64,000 bases of DNA from Pomphorhynchus laevis (GCA_012934845.2 WNNJ02002155.1:40830-104829), one strand, 5' to 3'; counted from the first letter of the stretch, positions 35,597-47,837 are shown. Notes: a model not told the origin generated them from the sequence alone. A program made the numbers and translations.

Positions 35597-35836
35597 TGCT
35601 AAAAGAATGGCATTTCTCTACGAAGAAGACAAACGTTCTCCTGTATTTATCTTTTTTTAATATTAAATTTTAAGTATTAAAAAAATTGCAGACAAACGAA
35701 GAAGACAAACGTTTTCCTGTATTTATTCTTTTTTTTATATTAAATTTAATGTATTAAAAAATTTTTAACGTTTAAATTTACTAAATCTGAATAATAAGGT
35801 TAATATTTATAATAAAATTATCAATTACAAAAATTC
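35597..35836 (+). repeat. Repeat Q copy 1, tail of the nuclease-like fragment
   Basis: Follows the coding fragment directly and is matched by 36656-36889. Shared start: CTAAAAGAATGGCATTTCTC. Inside, a unit of about 75 bp beginning GACAAACGTTCTCCTGTATT occurs twice. Likely the 3' untranslated region of the element. Confidence 0.75.
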
Positions 35837-35980
35837 TCGAATAAATAATAAGTACGAAAATACTCGAGATGTTGAACAGTAAAATTATTGATGTGATTCT
35901 GCGTATTGAATTGTATCTTGAATTGCATTTATCTGGCTTGAGTAAATCTGTTTAATTTCAGCTGCCTAAATATGGAATCG

Positions 35981-36199
35981 TTACAAAAACATCGAGTCAT
36001 TTTCATGAATAGTTGTTTTGAAATTTGTAAATGCGTGCAATATACATGGTCGACAGGTAACAATCTTCGGACACGGTTTTGATTTGTAACTATTTATATT
36101 CAAAAGCAAAGGATGCGGTGGAGGAATGGTTTTAAATATAGGTAAATTTTGGAATTGAGCTATCGGTATTCTTCGAGGCGATGCTGCTCGTAGTCCCAT
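35981..36199 (-). CDS. Small Met-Gly protein, member 8 (72 aa, Cys-poor)
   Basis: Starts MGLRAASPRRIPIAQFQNLP, then IFKTIPPPHP, and has only three Cys (PCPKIVTCRPC). The Met-Gly start, the basic pair followed by Ile-Pro at 9-13, the minus orientation and a splice-acceptor-like TTTACAG just before the start place it with the cluster, but the Cys clusters of the other members are missing. No signal peptide or membrane segment is seen. Function unknown; membership is the weakest of the eight. Confidence 0.5.
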   Translation of the reverse strand: MGLRAASPRRIPIAQFQNLPIFKTIPPPHPLLLNINSYKSKPCPKIVTCRPCILHAFTNFKTTIHENDSMFL

Positions 36200-36655
36200 A
36201 AAAATCTGTAAATCGGTAAATTTAAAGTAAAATATCGAAGTAAAAAATAAAATTACGCAACTAAAAATAATTAGAGTAAAATGTACTCTTCCTGAAAGAA
36301 AATCGGATCATTTTAATAACTCTAATCGGATGTAATTTTAGTTAAAATTGTACATCCTTAAAAATATAGAAAATTAGCATTAACAATCAATGACATATTT
36401 GTTATTACCTCTAATTATGTCGGAAGAAAGATCAGTATATAATACAGTTCTTCAATTATCACAAACTTTTTCAAAAATCTACATGCGTGATAAATTTCAA
36501 CCGGTAATATTTAAACCTTTAATTCCTGATTATTTATTCCCTAGGTAAGAATACACATCTTACGGTATGCTTAAAATATTTTGTAAATAACAAATTTATA
36601 TTAGATACAAATAAAGGGCATTTCTAGATATATATTTTAAGATCCACTCTTTAAG

Positions 36656-36889
36656 ACTAAAAGAATGGCATTTCTCTACGAAGAAAACAAACGTTCTCCT
36701 TATTTATCTTTTTTAATATTAAATTTAATGTATTAAAAAATTGCAGACAAACGAAGACAAACGTTCTCCTGTATTTAAGTTTTTTTTAATATTAAATTTA
36801 ATGTATTAATAAAATCTTAACGTCTAAATTTACTAAGCCTGAATAATAAGGTTAATATTTATAATAAAATTATCTATTACAAAAATTCT
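36656..36889 (+). repeat. Repeat Q copy 2
   Basis: Second copy in the same orientation, about 1.06 kb downstream, with small differences and the same internal duplication. It has no coding part, so it looks like a more severely 5'-truncated insertion of the same element. Confidence 0.75.
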
Positions 36890-36934
36890 ATTACAAGTCA
36901 TTTTAACAATCAATTAAAATTAAAATATTATAGG

Positions 36935-37026
36935 TATAATATTATAATATATAATATATTATATTATATAATATATATAATATATATAATATATAATATA
37001 TTATATATTATATAATATATAATATT
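36935..37026. repeat. TA-rich palindromic repeat
   Basis: Runs of TATAATATATTATA-type sequence with self-complementary segments that could extrude as a cruciform. Confidence 0.8.
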
Positions 37027-37049
37027 TTTATTCTGATATATAGATTCTT

Positions 37050-37116
37050 AATCGTCAATGTTGGTTTTGTTAAGAATAAGGCTTTCTGGATAAATTTGTT
37101 CACTAATTGAATAAAA
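37050..37116 (-). pseudogene. PLE1 reverse transcriptase scrap
   Basis: About 65 bases on the minus strand match the region just downstream of the polymerase catalytic site in PLE1 (ISEQIYPESLILNKTN region; compare 52645-52710). Confidence 0.75.
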
Positions 37117-37981
37117 ATAAGAGATTTAAAATTAAAAATGAACATAGCTTGGATTGCTATTGTTTAGATTGAAAACATTTTATATCATCAGAAACGAACA
37201 TTAATAATGGTTTCGTTATTCACCTATAACGAAATTGGCCTATGAAGTATGTAATTTATAGATAAACTTTATTGACCTATAAAGTATAAAATATTTAACT
37301 TGTTAAAATTTAAAGTGTGAAAATTTAAAATAAAGTTGACAAGCATATTCAGCATGCACGTTCATGTCACTAGACTCATTTCTTACAGCATAAATTTAAT
37401 TTAGATGATATTTATAGTGCTGATTTAATTCAACATGTCCCTATCAAAAATGTTATAAGAATAGAAAACAATTTCAAAGACTAGTCGAATGATCGTAAGT
37501 ACTTTCACGTCCGAAAACGTGAAAAGTAGGTGTTAGATCATCTGCTTATAAGGTCCATCTATACTGAAATGTAGCGTACTGCTGTTGGCTTAAAAATATA
37601 GGAATGAAAAAAGTGCATAATAAAAATATTCATCAAAATTTCAAGTGTGAAAAATACGTCATTTTTTAAAAGGAAACAATATATACAAATTGAACATGTC
37701 ATTTGTCTTTTGGTCAATTAAGCATTTGCTTTATTAAAAATGCAAGATGAAACTTATCTTACAAAGTGTGTTACACAAATACATTCAAAACAAGTGAATG
37801 TGAGAGATTACATTCACTTGAAATCTCTGTGTTACTACAGAGAGATTCCCTCTGATACAAAAATGTTTACACGATAACTGTAATCGACTTGTTTGTTAAT
37901 TGCTCAATATTCAACAGATGCTATTGATTAAAATGACTTGTTTAATTATGATAATATTTCATTGATATTTAGGATGAATCA

Positions 37982-38110
37982 TCAGCAACAGTATCCGCCG
38001 TATCCACAACATGCTCCTCCATAGAAATTCACATTGGGAGGACAACAGCATCCACCGCCACAGTTTACAGGTACAAATATTGTTGTTTGTCGTCTTCGTC
38101 TACTCAACAT
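37982..38110 (-). CDS. Small Cys-rich protein, member 2 (42 aa)
   Basis: Reads MLSRRRRQTTIFVPVNC, then GGGCCCPPNVNFYGGACC and ends GYGGYCC: eight Cys and many Gly/Tyr. Residue 2 is Leu, so unlike its relatives it cannot be N-myristoylated. It keeps the basic run, the I-x-V-P motif and the CCC-PPN-x-N core shared with members 1 and 4. ACAGAAAG precedes the ATG, again fitting a nearby splice acceptor. Function unknown. Two nested hairpins lie about 200 bp past its stop (37775-37855). Confidence 0.65.
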   Translation of the reverse strand: MLSRRRRQTTIFVPVNCGGGCCCPPNVNFYGGACCGYGGYCC

Positions 38111-38616
38111 CTTTCTGTTTTAGATAATCTTATTCTATCTGAAATACAAAGTAATTTATTTTATACATTGCTAGAATGACATTTTATATTCGACTTTCTT
38201 TACAAATTATAGAATTCATATAGGACTAGAAATGCAATTTTGGTTAAATGTATCATTAAATTATAAAAAGTTTTTTATTTAGCACTGAAATAAAATACCT
38301 GAGAATGTATAATGAAAATATCCATATAATTTACAAAACTTTGAGCTAGGTGACGAATTGCTAATAACTCATTTCAATTAGTGAGATAGCCAATTTAAAT
38401 ACGGTTAGATTAGTATAAATTAAAATACTATATTTATCCATAAACCATTTTACATCAATTTATTTGTTGCGAATAATTATTTAATAATTTAATAATTAAA
38501 ATGTATAAAAAAATAATTATCAACAATCAAAATAAATTATAATTACTCGTGAGTTATTATTAATAGCCAGTTATTATTAATTATTCCAATTATAATTATA
38601 TAAATAATCATAAAAA

Positions 38617-39001
38617 TAATTATTTTTATATTTATTATAATATAAAATGTGCAAATAAAGAAAATCTAATGCCTTGTTGTTCCAGTGGTCGTTCTGTAAG
38701 CAAGCTAGACTCCCCTTTAGTGCAGCAAACTGTATGTGAGACCTGTAGGAGTACAATTGCAGTGAGCAGCTAGAGCGTCCCTAAATTCTTTCGGCGCAAG
38801 AGGAAGGCCTTGTTGTTCCAGTAGTCGTACTGTAAGCAAGCTAGACTCCCCTTCAGTGCAGCAAACTGTAGGTATCTATCCGTGCCATCTGTATATAAAT
38901 AATCCTTGTCATCATTATATAAATAATTATTATTATATTATAATAATAATAATTTTTATATTTATTATAATATAAAATTTGCAAATAAAGAAAATCTAAT
39001 G
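38617..39001. repeat. Nested direct duplication
   Basis: A segment of about 55 bp ending GCAAATAAAGAAAATCTAATG occurs at 38617-38671 and again at 38946-39001. Between them a 63-bp segment (from GCCTTGTTGTTCCAGT to AGTGCAGCAAACTGTA) occurs at 38670-38732 and 38806-38868. The inner part is GC-richer than the flanks, so an inserted sequence bounded by a long duplicated target is possible. Confidence 0.7.
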
Positions 39002-42000
39002 ACGCTCCAATATTTATCTTTGCAGTTTACATAAATATTTAGCTTTAAATCTCGATTATTTATAATCTCGATTTGTTATCTATATTTAGTTTTGTAAGCA
39101 AATAACTTTTCATAAATTAATGTTAGTAGCTAAAGTCGTTTTAATATTAAATTATGACTTAATTACCAACTTAATAACCTAGCAGATATTGTAGTTATAT
39201 ACGATCATACAATGATAATGGATAATTTAAGCAAATAGTATTTAAAAAAACGTACAACTAGCAATTTTATAATTGTAAAATATAATTGCTTCAATAAAAC
39301 ATGCCGAAATAAAATTGAAAGTATTAGTCATTAAAGTAATAAATGTGTATGAACTCTAAAAAAGTATTTGTGCATCGAATGTCATACAACTAAGGCCTTT
39401 AATGTTTATACATCTATCGAATATCTAATCACAAACAAATTTAATACCATGTAACAACTCTAGCTGGAATATTCAATTGTGTCATGGAAGAATATCATAG
39501 TCTCTTGATTCTTTCGTGTAAGCTCATTCATTTTTTTTAGCATTTCTGGATTACAAATCAATTGAACATTTTTGAAAATAAAGAAATAATCTATAAATTG
39601 ATTAAATTATATGTAACAATTAAGATCATATGTGTTTTTCTGCTAAAATTTTAAGTACAATAAACAAAATCCTTTCAATAGGTTAAATTTTATAGACTAA
39701 CACATGTACAAATTCAAAATTTGCTTACGCAGTTTTTTAAGATGATTATCTGAAATAACTTCATACAATTTATAGTAAATAAGAAAAGTCAAGCCATCAA
39801 AAAACTATTTATATATTTTATAAATTAACATACTGCAAATTATAAAACTGCATAAAAGTTTAAAAATATAATGATCTGAAAGAATTCTAGTAAAAATACT
39901 AAATACGAATGATTTAACGACAATCTAGTCGTTACTATACTGCCTATTATTAGCAATCTAGTAACGACGAATAATACTATAAGTACTAGATGAAATATGA
40001 TCAGCAAAATCTATAATTGAATATAAATAGCAAAACTTCGAGATAATTATAAATTACTCAATTTGGATTCAAATTTAAAGTGTTCCACTTTAAATAGTGA
40101 TCAATTATTTGAATAATATTGTCTAATTAAGAATTAATTAAATTAATATATTATATTTAGTTTAGAATTAAAATAAATAAATATTTTGGATAAGATCCGA
40201 TATCTGGTAAATGATTTTTAATGTTTTTTTAATAAAAAAAACATTAAAAATATTTAATTTTAACATTAAAATGGTGATTTGATGAGGGTGTCTCTGTGTT
40301 TATCGTATTTCTAAATTAAAATTATATTTTTCCATTTCTAAATTTTCTCGTATTTCTAAATTGAAATATTTAAATATTTCAATTTTTAAATTTATAGTAT
40401 AAATTATTATTTATTTAATATTTACTTTTTCGATACCTGAATGTAACTACGATATTCGATATAAAATTTTAATATTTTTAAATATTAAAATTTTTATGTC
40501 AATTTTTCAGCTCAAGAATCTTAAAAAATTAGCACACATTCATGAACTGCAATTGGTTTAGGATTTTATTTCATTTGTGTTACAAATGTAATCTTGTTGG
40601 TCAATGAAATAACATTTTTAGTTCTATTGTTCTTGGACCAAATAAATGAATTATTAAGCAAATACACGATTATTGCAAATTCTTAGCCTTTAATGTTCAA
40701 ATATGTTATTAAATTTGTCAAACAACTGATTACATTATGCTCGCTAAGAAACGGTTTCGATTACAAATAAATTTAGAATAAAAAGAATATAAAGTATAAT
40801 AGCTTTTTATTTTATCTCTGTTTAATTAAAATGTTCTTAAACTACACATTTAATAATTACTATTAAACTAGCCACAAACTAATGCTCTTTCTGAAAACGA
40901 GGCATAACTTAGTAAAACATACTAACAGGTCTAAACGGTAATCAATTAAGATTATCCCAAAAGAAAGTTAATGTATATATTCAAAAAGAATGACTTTCGC
41001 AAATAAAGTAGAAAGAAGCATATTTTACATTCACTATCTCAGAACTTTATCAAAATGACCACACATGCGTGGGGAAAAGCCCACCATTGTGATCCACCGC
41101 ACTGATATTAAAACAGGATGAATTTTATCTCAATATTAATGAGTTTAACGATGCTCTAGCAGATCAATATGAACGGCATCCAACGAAATTGAATAACAAT
41201 AAATACGTTTATTCAGAATTCATGATGGTTAGTCACGTTTTATCCTTCAAAGCTAAATAATTACCATCTATTAAAACACAACGAAATAAGATTTGCCCAG
41301 TTGTTAAGTGAATTCTGCGGTAGCTTAGAAGTTGACACTTCTATTGATTCCAGTAATCGAAGTTGCGCTTTACAAATAGTAACACAAGTCAAGCAATAAA
41401 TAAGGGTTTAGATGTCGCTTGCAGTGGCTTATTCGAAAGCCTATTCGGGCGGACATTCATAATGTCATGTTATTTAATTACATACTCCTTCCATCTCTAG
41501 AAACGTTGCCTTGCTAATTTTCAATATTACGAGAGAATAAAATAACAAAATTGAAAAGGTGAAAGGTTAGCTAAAGTATTAAAATCTGATTTAAGTCCAT
41601 ATTCCTTTGAGGTACTTGTCAGGAATCATTTAGAATATTTCAACAGATGGCAAGAAAATTGAAAAATAAAATCTAAAATTGAGTATACCATTGCTTATTT
41701 AGTTTTTGCGTGTTTAAGATCATCACGATCAGCATTAAGGTGATCAACGAAATATTAAAGCAATATTTATTTTGATACTGCTACTGCCACATTTGATAAA
41801 ATCTATTTTTAAATAAAATGGTATAAAGTTTAGTAGTAATAACGAATATACATTAAATTTGAAATTTGTCAAACCAACGTGGTTCACAAATAGAAATTAA
41901 ATTGCTGAAACATTGTAATAGAACAAATCGTGAATGATGTGCTCTTTACTCTTTATCTATTAATATTTATATCAGGAAAACAGAATGCAAGATTACACTT

Positions 42001-43350
42001 TGTATGAATTATCGGGGTTATTAATTTCAGCTAATAACTTGACGTTATTCTTACGTGAAATTGTTTTATTAGAAAACAAAAAATTTAATAATAAACTAAA
42101 TCCTGATTAAGAGAGAAATATATAGGCTTTTTAAAGTGTTTCTGAAAGATTGGCAGCTTTTCACCTGTTGATGCTGGCTTTCATAAAAGATAAGAAAATT
42201 AGAATAAAAGGTTTGCAAGAGCTTTATTTGATAAATTGTATGCATGTTAAAAATACAGATACTTTAAACAATGCGTATTTTAAGAAATATTAATGGCTTA
42301 TAACTAGGGTTTTGCTCTCGAAATATTTAAGCAACGCAATTAATTAATTTAAAAGCACATTTCGTGTTAAGAAAGTAAAATCATTACATTATTAAAAAAG
42401 TCGTTATGCTCGTAAGGATAAAAGTTTCAGCATATTACCAGATAATGTTTTGTAGATTATTTTAATATATCAAATACTTTTTACATTAAAACTATTTGTT
42501 AAGTATTTAATAACTAAATAAATTAATAATTAAATATATCAACAACTTAATTCATAAACTAATTAATAGTTAACTAATTAGTTTTCTAATTTAATCATTT
42601 TCTAATTTAATGTTCATTTTCTTACATTATTTTGTGTAAGAAAGCTGATCATTAATATTTTGCCCTCGATTGTAATCTACTCAAAAGTCGCTATGAATTC
42701 ATCCGATTATATATATTATATTAAATATACAATTTCCCACGCGGTAAATAAAATATTAGATATTAAATAGATATTAGATATTAAATTATATATCTAATAT
42801 TAGATATTTTATTCGATTATGACCACGCCCACTTTTCTTATAAACGAATAAATAATTAATCATCAGTTATGTGATTATTTCTTTTTAATGAAATAAGAAA
42901 TTAATATTAATTATTAATAAATTTAATAAGAAATTTATTATTAATTAATATTAATTAATTATTTCTTATTATTTTTTATTAATTTTCTTATTTGCTACTC
43001 TATCAAGTATTTTGTTGGATCAAATTACTGGATAATATTTGCGTTAACAGTTCATCATCAAACGAAAGAAGCAAGAAATAAGATCCTTATAAGTTAGAAA
43101 AGTCACACACATTTAAAACTAATTGAAGAACTAACATTGAGTTTGTAAATACGAGTTTCTAAATATTAAAATAAAAAGTTAAATCATAACAACGAGGATT
43201 AAATAAACTCTAAAGTGCATTAAAGGTGCACATAAAGCAATTCTAAAAGTGAGTGTTCTGAAGTGATTGCATGGTGTCCACAGCGTGTCTAAGTCTACCT
43301 CATTGCTCTGAAATGTAATTATTAAATGACTTTTTACAGAAAGAGTATTA
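39002..43350. other. 4.3 kb AT-rich stretch without a supported gene
   Basis: No family motif, tRNA or repeat that I can support. The small genes of this cluster are only about 140 bp, so a degenerate further member could be missed here. Confidence 0.5.
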
Positions 43351-43352
43351 CA

Positions 43353-43496
43353 TTATCTTAATGATGTTGGATTTACGGCTGACAATCTTCCTTGTCTGTA
43401 TATTTGTATACCAGGAATACCTCGAAATTGTATTCTATTACAGTCAACTGGATATGGAATTATCCTTGTTTCTCTTCTTTGCCTACAAATACCCAT
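43353..43496 (-). CDS. Small Met-Gly protein, member 3 (47 aa)
   Basis: Reads MGICRQRRETRIIPYPVDCN then RIQFRGIPGIQIYRQGRLSA and VNPTSLR. It keeps Met-Gly, the basic patch and the Ile-Ile-Pro-Tyr-Pro motif (compare IPYPCNC in member 4), but has only two Cys and a basic, Gly/Ile-rich C-terminus. The ATG follows AATTATAG directly, the same context as member 4. This is a diverged or differently adapted member. Gly2 makes N-myristoylation possible; position 6 is Gln, so the site is weaker than in members 1, 4 and 6. Confidence 0.6.
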   Translation of the reverse strand: MGICRQRRETRIIPYPVDCNRIQFRGIPGIQIYRQGRLSAVNPTSLR

Positions 43497-43845
43497 CTAT
43501 AATTCAAAGTTATAATAATTAAAAAAAATAAAATGATCGCAGATCAAGTGGATTTTCTAAGATTATTTTAAATCTCCGTCATGATGATATCGTCGCAAAC
43601 AATTACGCGCAGCTATAGCTTTTATCGTCACACCAATTAACAACGAATTGCCGCTAGAAAACTTAAGTTATCAGTAACTTATTTAAATTAAATTATAACT
43701 TACATTCACTATATATTCGCTGTCAATTTTCTTAACCGTTTTATAATCTAAAAGTCTTAAATTAAAAAAATTAATTAACAACAAATTTTGAAATATAATA
43801 AAATAATATTCTCAAGAGAGAGAGTGATGTCATACCGCGTGAATT

Positions 43846-44735
43846 ACGTTACTAATCATTTAAGCCAGACGTGAAAGAACAATGATTACTGTAACGAGTA
43901 CAGTTTCGTCACAACTATGACTCATCAGTGCAAGATCTCTTTCACTACTAAATGCAGACGAAGACTGGCAAATGACACAGTCACGAGTCATGTGTATGAG
44001 GTATTGGAAACACTCTAGTAACCTCATTGACTGTGAAACAACACTACTGCTTCACTAAATAAGATTATTGACAAAAGTATTGGCAAATGCCAGCGCAGGT
44101 CTCTTTTATATCAGCTAATTTCTATTTTATGAATTGTCTCAAACGAGAGTGAGACCATTCCCTGCTAATTACGTTACTAATCATTTTAGCCAGATGTGGA
44201 AGAACAACGATTGAGTGCTGTTTTAGCACTCCGTTAGGTTACTAGATCTTTTCTAGTATCTCAAACACATGACTCGTGTATGTACCGTCTGCCAATCATT
44301 GACTTTATCCAGTAGTGGATGAATATGGCACTGATGAGTCATTGTGATGGCGAAGCGGCACTTGTTACTGTTATCGTCATTCTTCCGCGTCTGGCTTAAA
44401 AAATTAGTAAAGTAATACACGCGGAATGGTCTCTTGCTTGAGAAAATTCATAAAAGAAAGTAGCCGATATAAATTATAGCTGCGCTGGCATTTGCTAGTG
44501 CTTTTGCCAATAATTTTATTTGGGTGAAGGAGAAGTGCTGTTTTAGCATTCCATTTGGTTACTAGAGATTTTTTAGTACCTCATGCACATGATTTGCGTC
44601 TTGTGCAGTCTGCCTGTGCTCATCTGCACCCATTAGTGGATGGATCTGGCACTGATGAATCATAATGATAATGAAACTGTACTTGTTACTGTTATCGTAA
44701 TTATTTTGCGTCTAGCTTAAATGATTAGTAAAATA
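43846..44735. repeat. 0.9 kb imperfect palindrome
   Basis: The motif TTACTAATCATTTAAGCCAG occurs near 43858 (+), near 44178 (+), near 44404 (-) and near 44725 (-). The left half aligns with the reverse complement of the right half over nearly its whole length; both arms also share ATTGGCAAAAG/GGCAAATGCCAGCGCAG, CTCTAGTAACC and GACTCATCAGTGC. So each arm is a near-tandem pair of units, and the arms are inverted about 44295. No open frame is convincing. It may be two head-to-head non-autonomous transposons. Confidence 0.85.
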
Positions 44736-45047
44736 AAATATTAATATTCATTTTTATTTAAATTAAGAGTTTCAAATTTTAAATCAAAGTGAAAAGTCAT
44801 TTGTTTAAAATAAACAGATTTTAGAAATCTATAAAATCATTAAAATATCGATTATCCATTACATTATTACAAATGAAATGCATAAGGTTATATGTGCAAA
44901 GTGTACAGTCTATTAGTCGTCAGGACCTCAAATCATGTAAGTGTCCGACATCACCGTTCATGTATGAATTCTTTAGTTCTAAAAGTAAAACAATAAACCT
45001 TTGGTTATTTTACCTTATTACTTACTGTGCAAGAATATCTAGAATTG

Positions 45048-45215
45048 TCAGCAATTTGGACGGCATCCAAAACGTTGCATCATTGCTGGACAACGAGGCT
45101 GGCAAAATTGTGGTTCTGGGCACTGTATGTTAATATTGTTAGGATTGCAACAGCATGGCTGGCAATTGCATGGGTATGGTATATATTGTGTCGGTTTGCT
45201 GCCACGGCTTCCCAT
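45048..45215 (-). CDS. Small Cys-rich Met-Gly protein, member 4 (55 aa)
   Basis: Reads MGSRGSKPTQYIPYPCNCQP, then CCCNPNNINIQCPEPQFCQP and ends RCPAMMQRFGCRPNC: ten Cys. It has Met-Gly, Ser6, Lys7 (myristoylation pattern), the IPYP motif shared with member 3, and the CCC-x-x-N-x-N-x-x-C-P core shared with member 1. The ATG follows AAATTATAG directly, a textbook acceptor. The length of 55 and lack of a signal peptide suggest an intracellular protein. It is the clearest full member of the group. Confidence 0.75.
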   Translation of the reverse strand: MGSRGSKPTQYIPYPCNCQPCCCNPNNINIQCPEPQFCQPRCPAMMQRFGCRPNC

Positions 45216-45276
45216 CTATAATTTTACAGATAATTTGGTATTAAAGAACATTTTAAAGCATAATTTAAAAATATTA

Positions 45277-45281
45277 TTTAA

Positions 45282-45312
<31 letters not shown>

Positions 45313-45325
45313 ATATATATATACT
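45277..45325. repeat. TA dinucleotide repeat
   Basis: Two TA runs separated by one interruption, about 60 bp upstream of member 4 on its strand. Confidence 0.9.
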
Positions 45326-46371
45326 TATTTATAAACTGGTTTCAATTGATTTAAAACCATAATTATAGCTTTCTACGATCACAATTAGAAGATAAATAAG
45401 AATCATTGGATGGTAAAATTAATTAGTACACAAGCGCCGTTAATTACCGCATCTTTCAACTTTTATTATCTTCTATTATATTTTTATGTATAAATTGTTC
45501 ATTTTCGTTAATATGTTTATTTTTTAGATATTCAAGTAATAATATATAAACATATTAATGAAGAATATATAATGGGTAATTAAAAAATATATAAATTTAA
45601 TTTAGAGAAAAAACAAGTTCCATATGAGGTAAGCAGAAAAGGCGTTATTATTAGAGCGAATTGTCATTAGTCCTTATTGCCGCTTCAATATTATACAGAT
45701 TATATAAAATACGTTATCGTTTAATAATGAGACAAGAAAATACAGAATATCTTATAACTTATATCTAAAATAATAATCAGGGAGTTAGAAAAAAGGTATT
45801 TATGAAGATTGACTTAAATGACATATGCATGATTGTATTAAGATACCTATTTATTTGTTATCAGTTTATTTCTAGTAATTGTATAAAAATATCAATTTCT
45901 TACAGAAACGAAGAAAGTGAATGAGCGAGTTTTATTCCAAAAAGTTTATATATTTCGATAGGTCCTGCGATCACGTTCATGCAATTACAAATAGTAATTA
46001 AAAACCTGTTTAATCCTTTGTGACCAAATAATCCTTTGGTTTTATTAAAATAAAACCTTTCCCGTCACTTTCGTCGTTTCTATAAATTTATGAAAATAAA
46101 TTAAAGAAATATTTAATCCGAATCATTAAACTTGAAGTGAACCTTTGAACTTGTTATCTTCAATACAGCGATTAAGCTGTGTAGATTGAAATTTATATAA
46201 CTTTACTATATAAAATAATATAATATTAATATAAAATTTAATATTTGGTAATCAATAATTATCTATTAATATATAATTTTTAATTAATAATTATATTTTA
46301 GTAGATAATTATTAATTAATAATTATATATTGCTAGTTAATTATAATACTCTGACTACAAGCATTGACAAA

Positions 46372-46491
46372 TCAATGTAACAGATTAACAATAACAAATA
46401 AATACAAAATACAACGTGCCCTTGCCTTAACCGCTGCTGATGCGAGAGCAGCGCCAGCTGCGAGTTTAATTATCTTGCAATCTGCTTCCAT
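46372..46491 (-). CDS. Candidate 39-aa peptide in a GC-richer patch
   Basis: Reads MEADCKIIKLAAGAALASAA then VKARARCILYLFVIVNLLH. The first 26 codons are GC-rich in an AT-rich region; the rest has the surrounding composition, so the coding part may end at an intron. Ala-rich helix followed by a hydrophobic stretch. It does not share the Met-Gly/Ile-Pro pattern. I cannot tell a gene from a chance patch. Confidence 0.3.
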   Translation of the reverse strand: MEADCKIIKLAAGAALASAAVKARARCILYLFVIVNLLH

Positions 46492-47525
46492 CTTATCGGA
46501 TGGAACCAAGTTTTTATCAGCTGAGTAATTTTTTATCAGCTAATATATAATTATTTATAAACATTATCTACTTAAATATAATTATTAATTAATAATTATA
46601 CATTAATAGATAATTATCGATAACTGCTATAAGTAATACTACTAATAGTATTATTACTTTAATTTTTAATAACTTTGAAATGTAAGTATAAATGATCTTT
46701 TTATAATCCTTTACAAAACAATTTATGCAGCTTTTATTAAAATTTTAATAGATTTTCTCTAAAGTTTAATTATGAAAATATATTCCTTGGAATAAATGAA
46801 CATATAATTATAATAAAATATGATAGTCCAGCTTATCGTTGCACTTCCAAGTTGCAATTTTGAATACCTATTTCCAGAGTTTCAAAAATTAGAAAAGTAT
46901 ATTGTTTTCATAACAGTTCATAGAGCAAAAATTCTGAAAACGTAATTTTTAAATACATATAACTACAAGTCGTATGTGAATTTATTAAACAACAGAAACA
47001 AGTGTAAGGCAATCATCGTGTGTGATCTTAATATAATACTTGCTATTTTAGTCTCTGAAGTTAGTTAAACAAATTTGAGGACTTAGTACAAGCTAGGATC
47101 TGTCATTGAGATTGCAAAAATGTATTATCTAATCCAAACTGTGATATCACAATGTCTGCAAGCAAATTCTTTCCATATTGAAATGCAGGCCATTGATTTA
47201 TATCTAAAAGAGCATTTGAAGAAGGATGTGATCAGTATACTTGATATAATAAGGTAAGTGCTACAAGTTCGAATTTAAAGTGGATATTGGTAGCAAAATA
47301 TCATAACACAATTTGAAAGTGTTCAATCAGCAAAGCAAATCATCTGTAATTATGTGCGCTGTCTTTTAATGGCAATGAGTGTGAAAAATCCGAAAGGTGA
47401 ATGAAATCCGAAAGGTGAACTTTAATTGCCAATTATGAGGAAGTGGATAATTTCTGTTTTAATATGCTTTACATCAAAATTATGCTTTTAACAAAAACAC
47501 TATTTTCTAAGAATTTGTCGAACTG

Positions 47526-47837
47526 TTACAGAAATGGTCCGCAACAATACTGCTTAAATCCAGGTGGGCATTGATTAGGAAATATTGATGGACGGAAGTT
47601 AGGTATGCCGCCACCTGGAATTATTTGAGGGACAAATATTGGTATGTATTGAGGCACCGGACTAGGTTGTGGTGCGTAAGGTGGGGGCAGTAAATGTTGT
47701 GGTGGAAACGGTGGTGGATATGGTGGTGGGAAAGGTGGTGGGAACGGCGGTGGACATTGAGGGCCTGAATTTGCACATCCATACTCTGGGGGGATTATAT
47801 GTGTATTTCGTCTGCGTTTTCCAAGCAATCCGCCCAT
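47526..47837 (-). CDS. Met-Gly Pro-rich protein, member 5 (103 aa)
   Basis: Reads MGGLLGKRRRNTHIIPPEYG, then CANSGPQC, then PPPF/PPPY repeats over about residues 29-45, a second Pro/Gln segment, IIPGGGIPNF, and ends CPPGFKQYCCGPFL. The N-terminus (Met-Gly, KRRR, His-Ile-Ile-Pro) is that of the cluster, while the body is a proline-repeat tail such as binds SH3 or WW domains or builds extended structure; which applies here is unknown. TATTTATAG lies eight bases before the ATG. It is the longest member and could be the one with an added domain. Confidence 0.75.
   Translation of the reverse strand: MGGLLGKRRRNTHIIPPEYGCANSGPQCPPPFPPPFPPPYPPPFPPQHLLPPPYAPQPSPVPQYIPIFVPQIIPGGGIPNFRPSIFPNQCPPGFKQYCCGPFL

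Noticed and set aside
36900-37030. CRISPR-like array
   Set aside because: The repeats are TA-rich palindromes without spacers; the genome is eukaryotic.
41040-41110. Minus-strand MVGFSPRMCGHFDKVLR as a ninth small gene
   Set aside because: No basic patch, no Ile-Pro motif, no acceptor-like AG at the start, 17 codons only.
44873-45354. Plus-strand open frames over member 4
   Set aside because: They are the antisense reading of the Cys-rich gene and of a TA repeat; the minus-strand protein shares motifs with its paralogues.
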